DNA from: Ustilaginoidea virens
Lineage: Eukaryota > Ascomycota > Sordariomycetes > Hypocreales > Clavicipitaceae
DNA length: 64,000 nt
Assembly: GCF_000687475.1 (NCBI RefSeq)
Contig: NC_057319.1
Coordinates: 5,508,001-5,572,000, forward strand
Direction: 5' to 3'
Below are positions 63,503 through 64,000 of this stretch, piece by piece (position 1 is the first letter of the stretch; each line of letters starts with the position of its first letter). The translations under genes and the position numbers were made by a program. The notes under the pieces are model-generated. The model saw only the letters and a program-made list of their open reading frames with translations, was not told where the DNA came from and ran no database searches.

Positions 63503-64000
63503 CTTTGCTCTGCGTTGCGGCTGGTGGAAATGGCTGGGGGCGGATTTGCTCAGTGGGCAAATGACTTGGGGGAGAGGAGAGAGAGAGAGAGGGCAAGACT
63601 AGACTTGCTCAGGCAGGCGATGTGAGAGGCAGCGGAGCGTAGGCATAGGCAAGGCAGGAGAAAGCGTCAATTAGCTTCACGCTTCGCCGCTTTTGAATTG
63701 ATGTGATGGATGGTGAGGCCGTGGATAGGGCGCACCAAAATAACCAGCCTCGATGTAGTCACACGAGAATGATCAATTCGGCCGGCCATTGGTCGATGAA
63801 AATCGCCATGTGCTGGAGGCGGTGAGATTCTGTTGCTCGAGATGACTGCTACGGGCAGCCTCTGGCAGGGGTCCGCTAAGTCGGGCTCTTGCCAGGTACG
63901 GAGTACTCCGTAGGTATGTAGAGAAAGCCTGGTAAAACTTTGGAGTACATGGATAAAAGGCGAAGCTGACACCTCGCGCCAGAAAGGCCTTGTCAGTCAA
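63503..64000. other. Upstream flank of the kinase gene
   Basis: A GA-rich run lies at 63573-63592 and a perfect 16-bp palindrome at 63897-63912. No gene is supported up to the right edge. Confidence 0.55.
63897..63912. repeat. Perfect palindrome TACGGAGTACTCCGTA
   Basis: This is the full palindromic form of a motif that occurs as half or near-full copies at six other intergenic places in the window. Confidence 0.75.

Noticed and set aside
1..64000. CRISPR arrays, operons or bacterial-type ribosome-binding sites
   Set aside because: None seen. The introns, histone variant and RIP pattern show eukaryotic fungal DNA, and the tandem repeats lack unique spacers.

Overview
This is nuclear DNA of a filamentous ascomycete, most likely a sordariomycete of the order Hypocreales. 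The genes are GC-rich and carry short spliceosomal introns (about 50-135 bp, GTRNGT donors, CTRAY-type branch points). Several proteins belong to fungus-specific families (DUF6590, FunK1 kinases, the N2227-like methyltransferase). AT-rich blocks full of TpA and stop codons look like repeat-induced point mutation (RIP). The genus cannot be named from the window.

Layout. 1-5984 is a RIP-degraded Ty1/copia retrotransposon on the minus strand. Its pol runs off the left edge, its 5' LTR lies at 5639-5984, and a solo LTR of the same family is nested inside it at 1337-1678 with a 5-bp target duplication. 7-13 kb holds an N2227/carnosine N-methyltransferase-like gene, a short-chain dehydrogenase and an eight-exon DUF6590 gene. 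16.6-23 kb holds a large coiled-coil protein and two small unassigned proteins. 25-30 kb holds an S10 serine carboxypeptidase with a reading-frame break and a nitroreductase. 31-37 kb is accessory: a FunK1 kinase and a protein with a degenerate Ulp1/C48-like fold, separated by a small terminal-inverted-repeat element. 40-53 kb is mostly housekeeping or secretory: histone H2A.Z, a Cys-rich zinc-binding protein, an S28 serine peptidase, a steroid 5-alpha-reductase-like enzyme, a MINDY deubiquitinase ending in a CaaX box, and a Cys-rich GPI-type surface protein. 52.6-59.5 kb is gene-poor, with an AT-rich RIP block, a fold-back repeat and relics. 59.5-63.5 kb holds an NAD-dependent epimerase, a PY-motif protein and a compact 251-residue kinase.

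The genes do not form an obvious metabolic cluster. The clearest themes are chromatin and ubiquitin housekeeping, two secreted serine peptidases of different families, and lineage-specific kinase or pseudoprotease genes next to repeat debris. Two short palindromic motifs (TACGGAGTA and TACCTAGGTA types) recur between genes. Four introns in four genes are multiples of three without an in-frame stop. Exon boundaries were placed by eye from splice signals and frame continuity.
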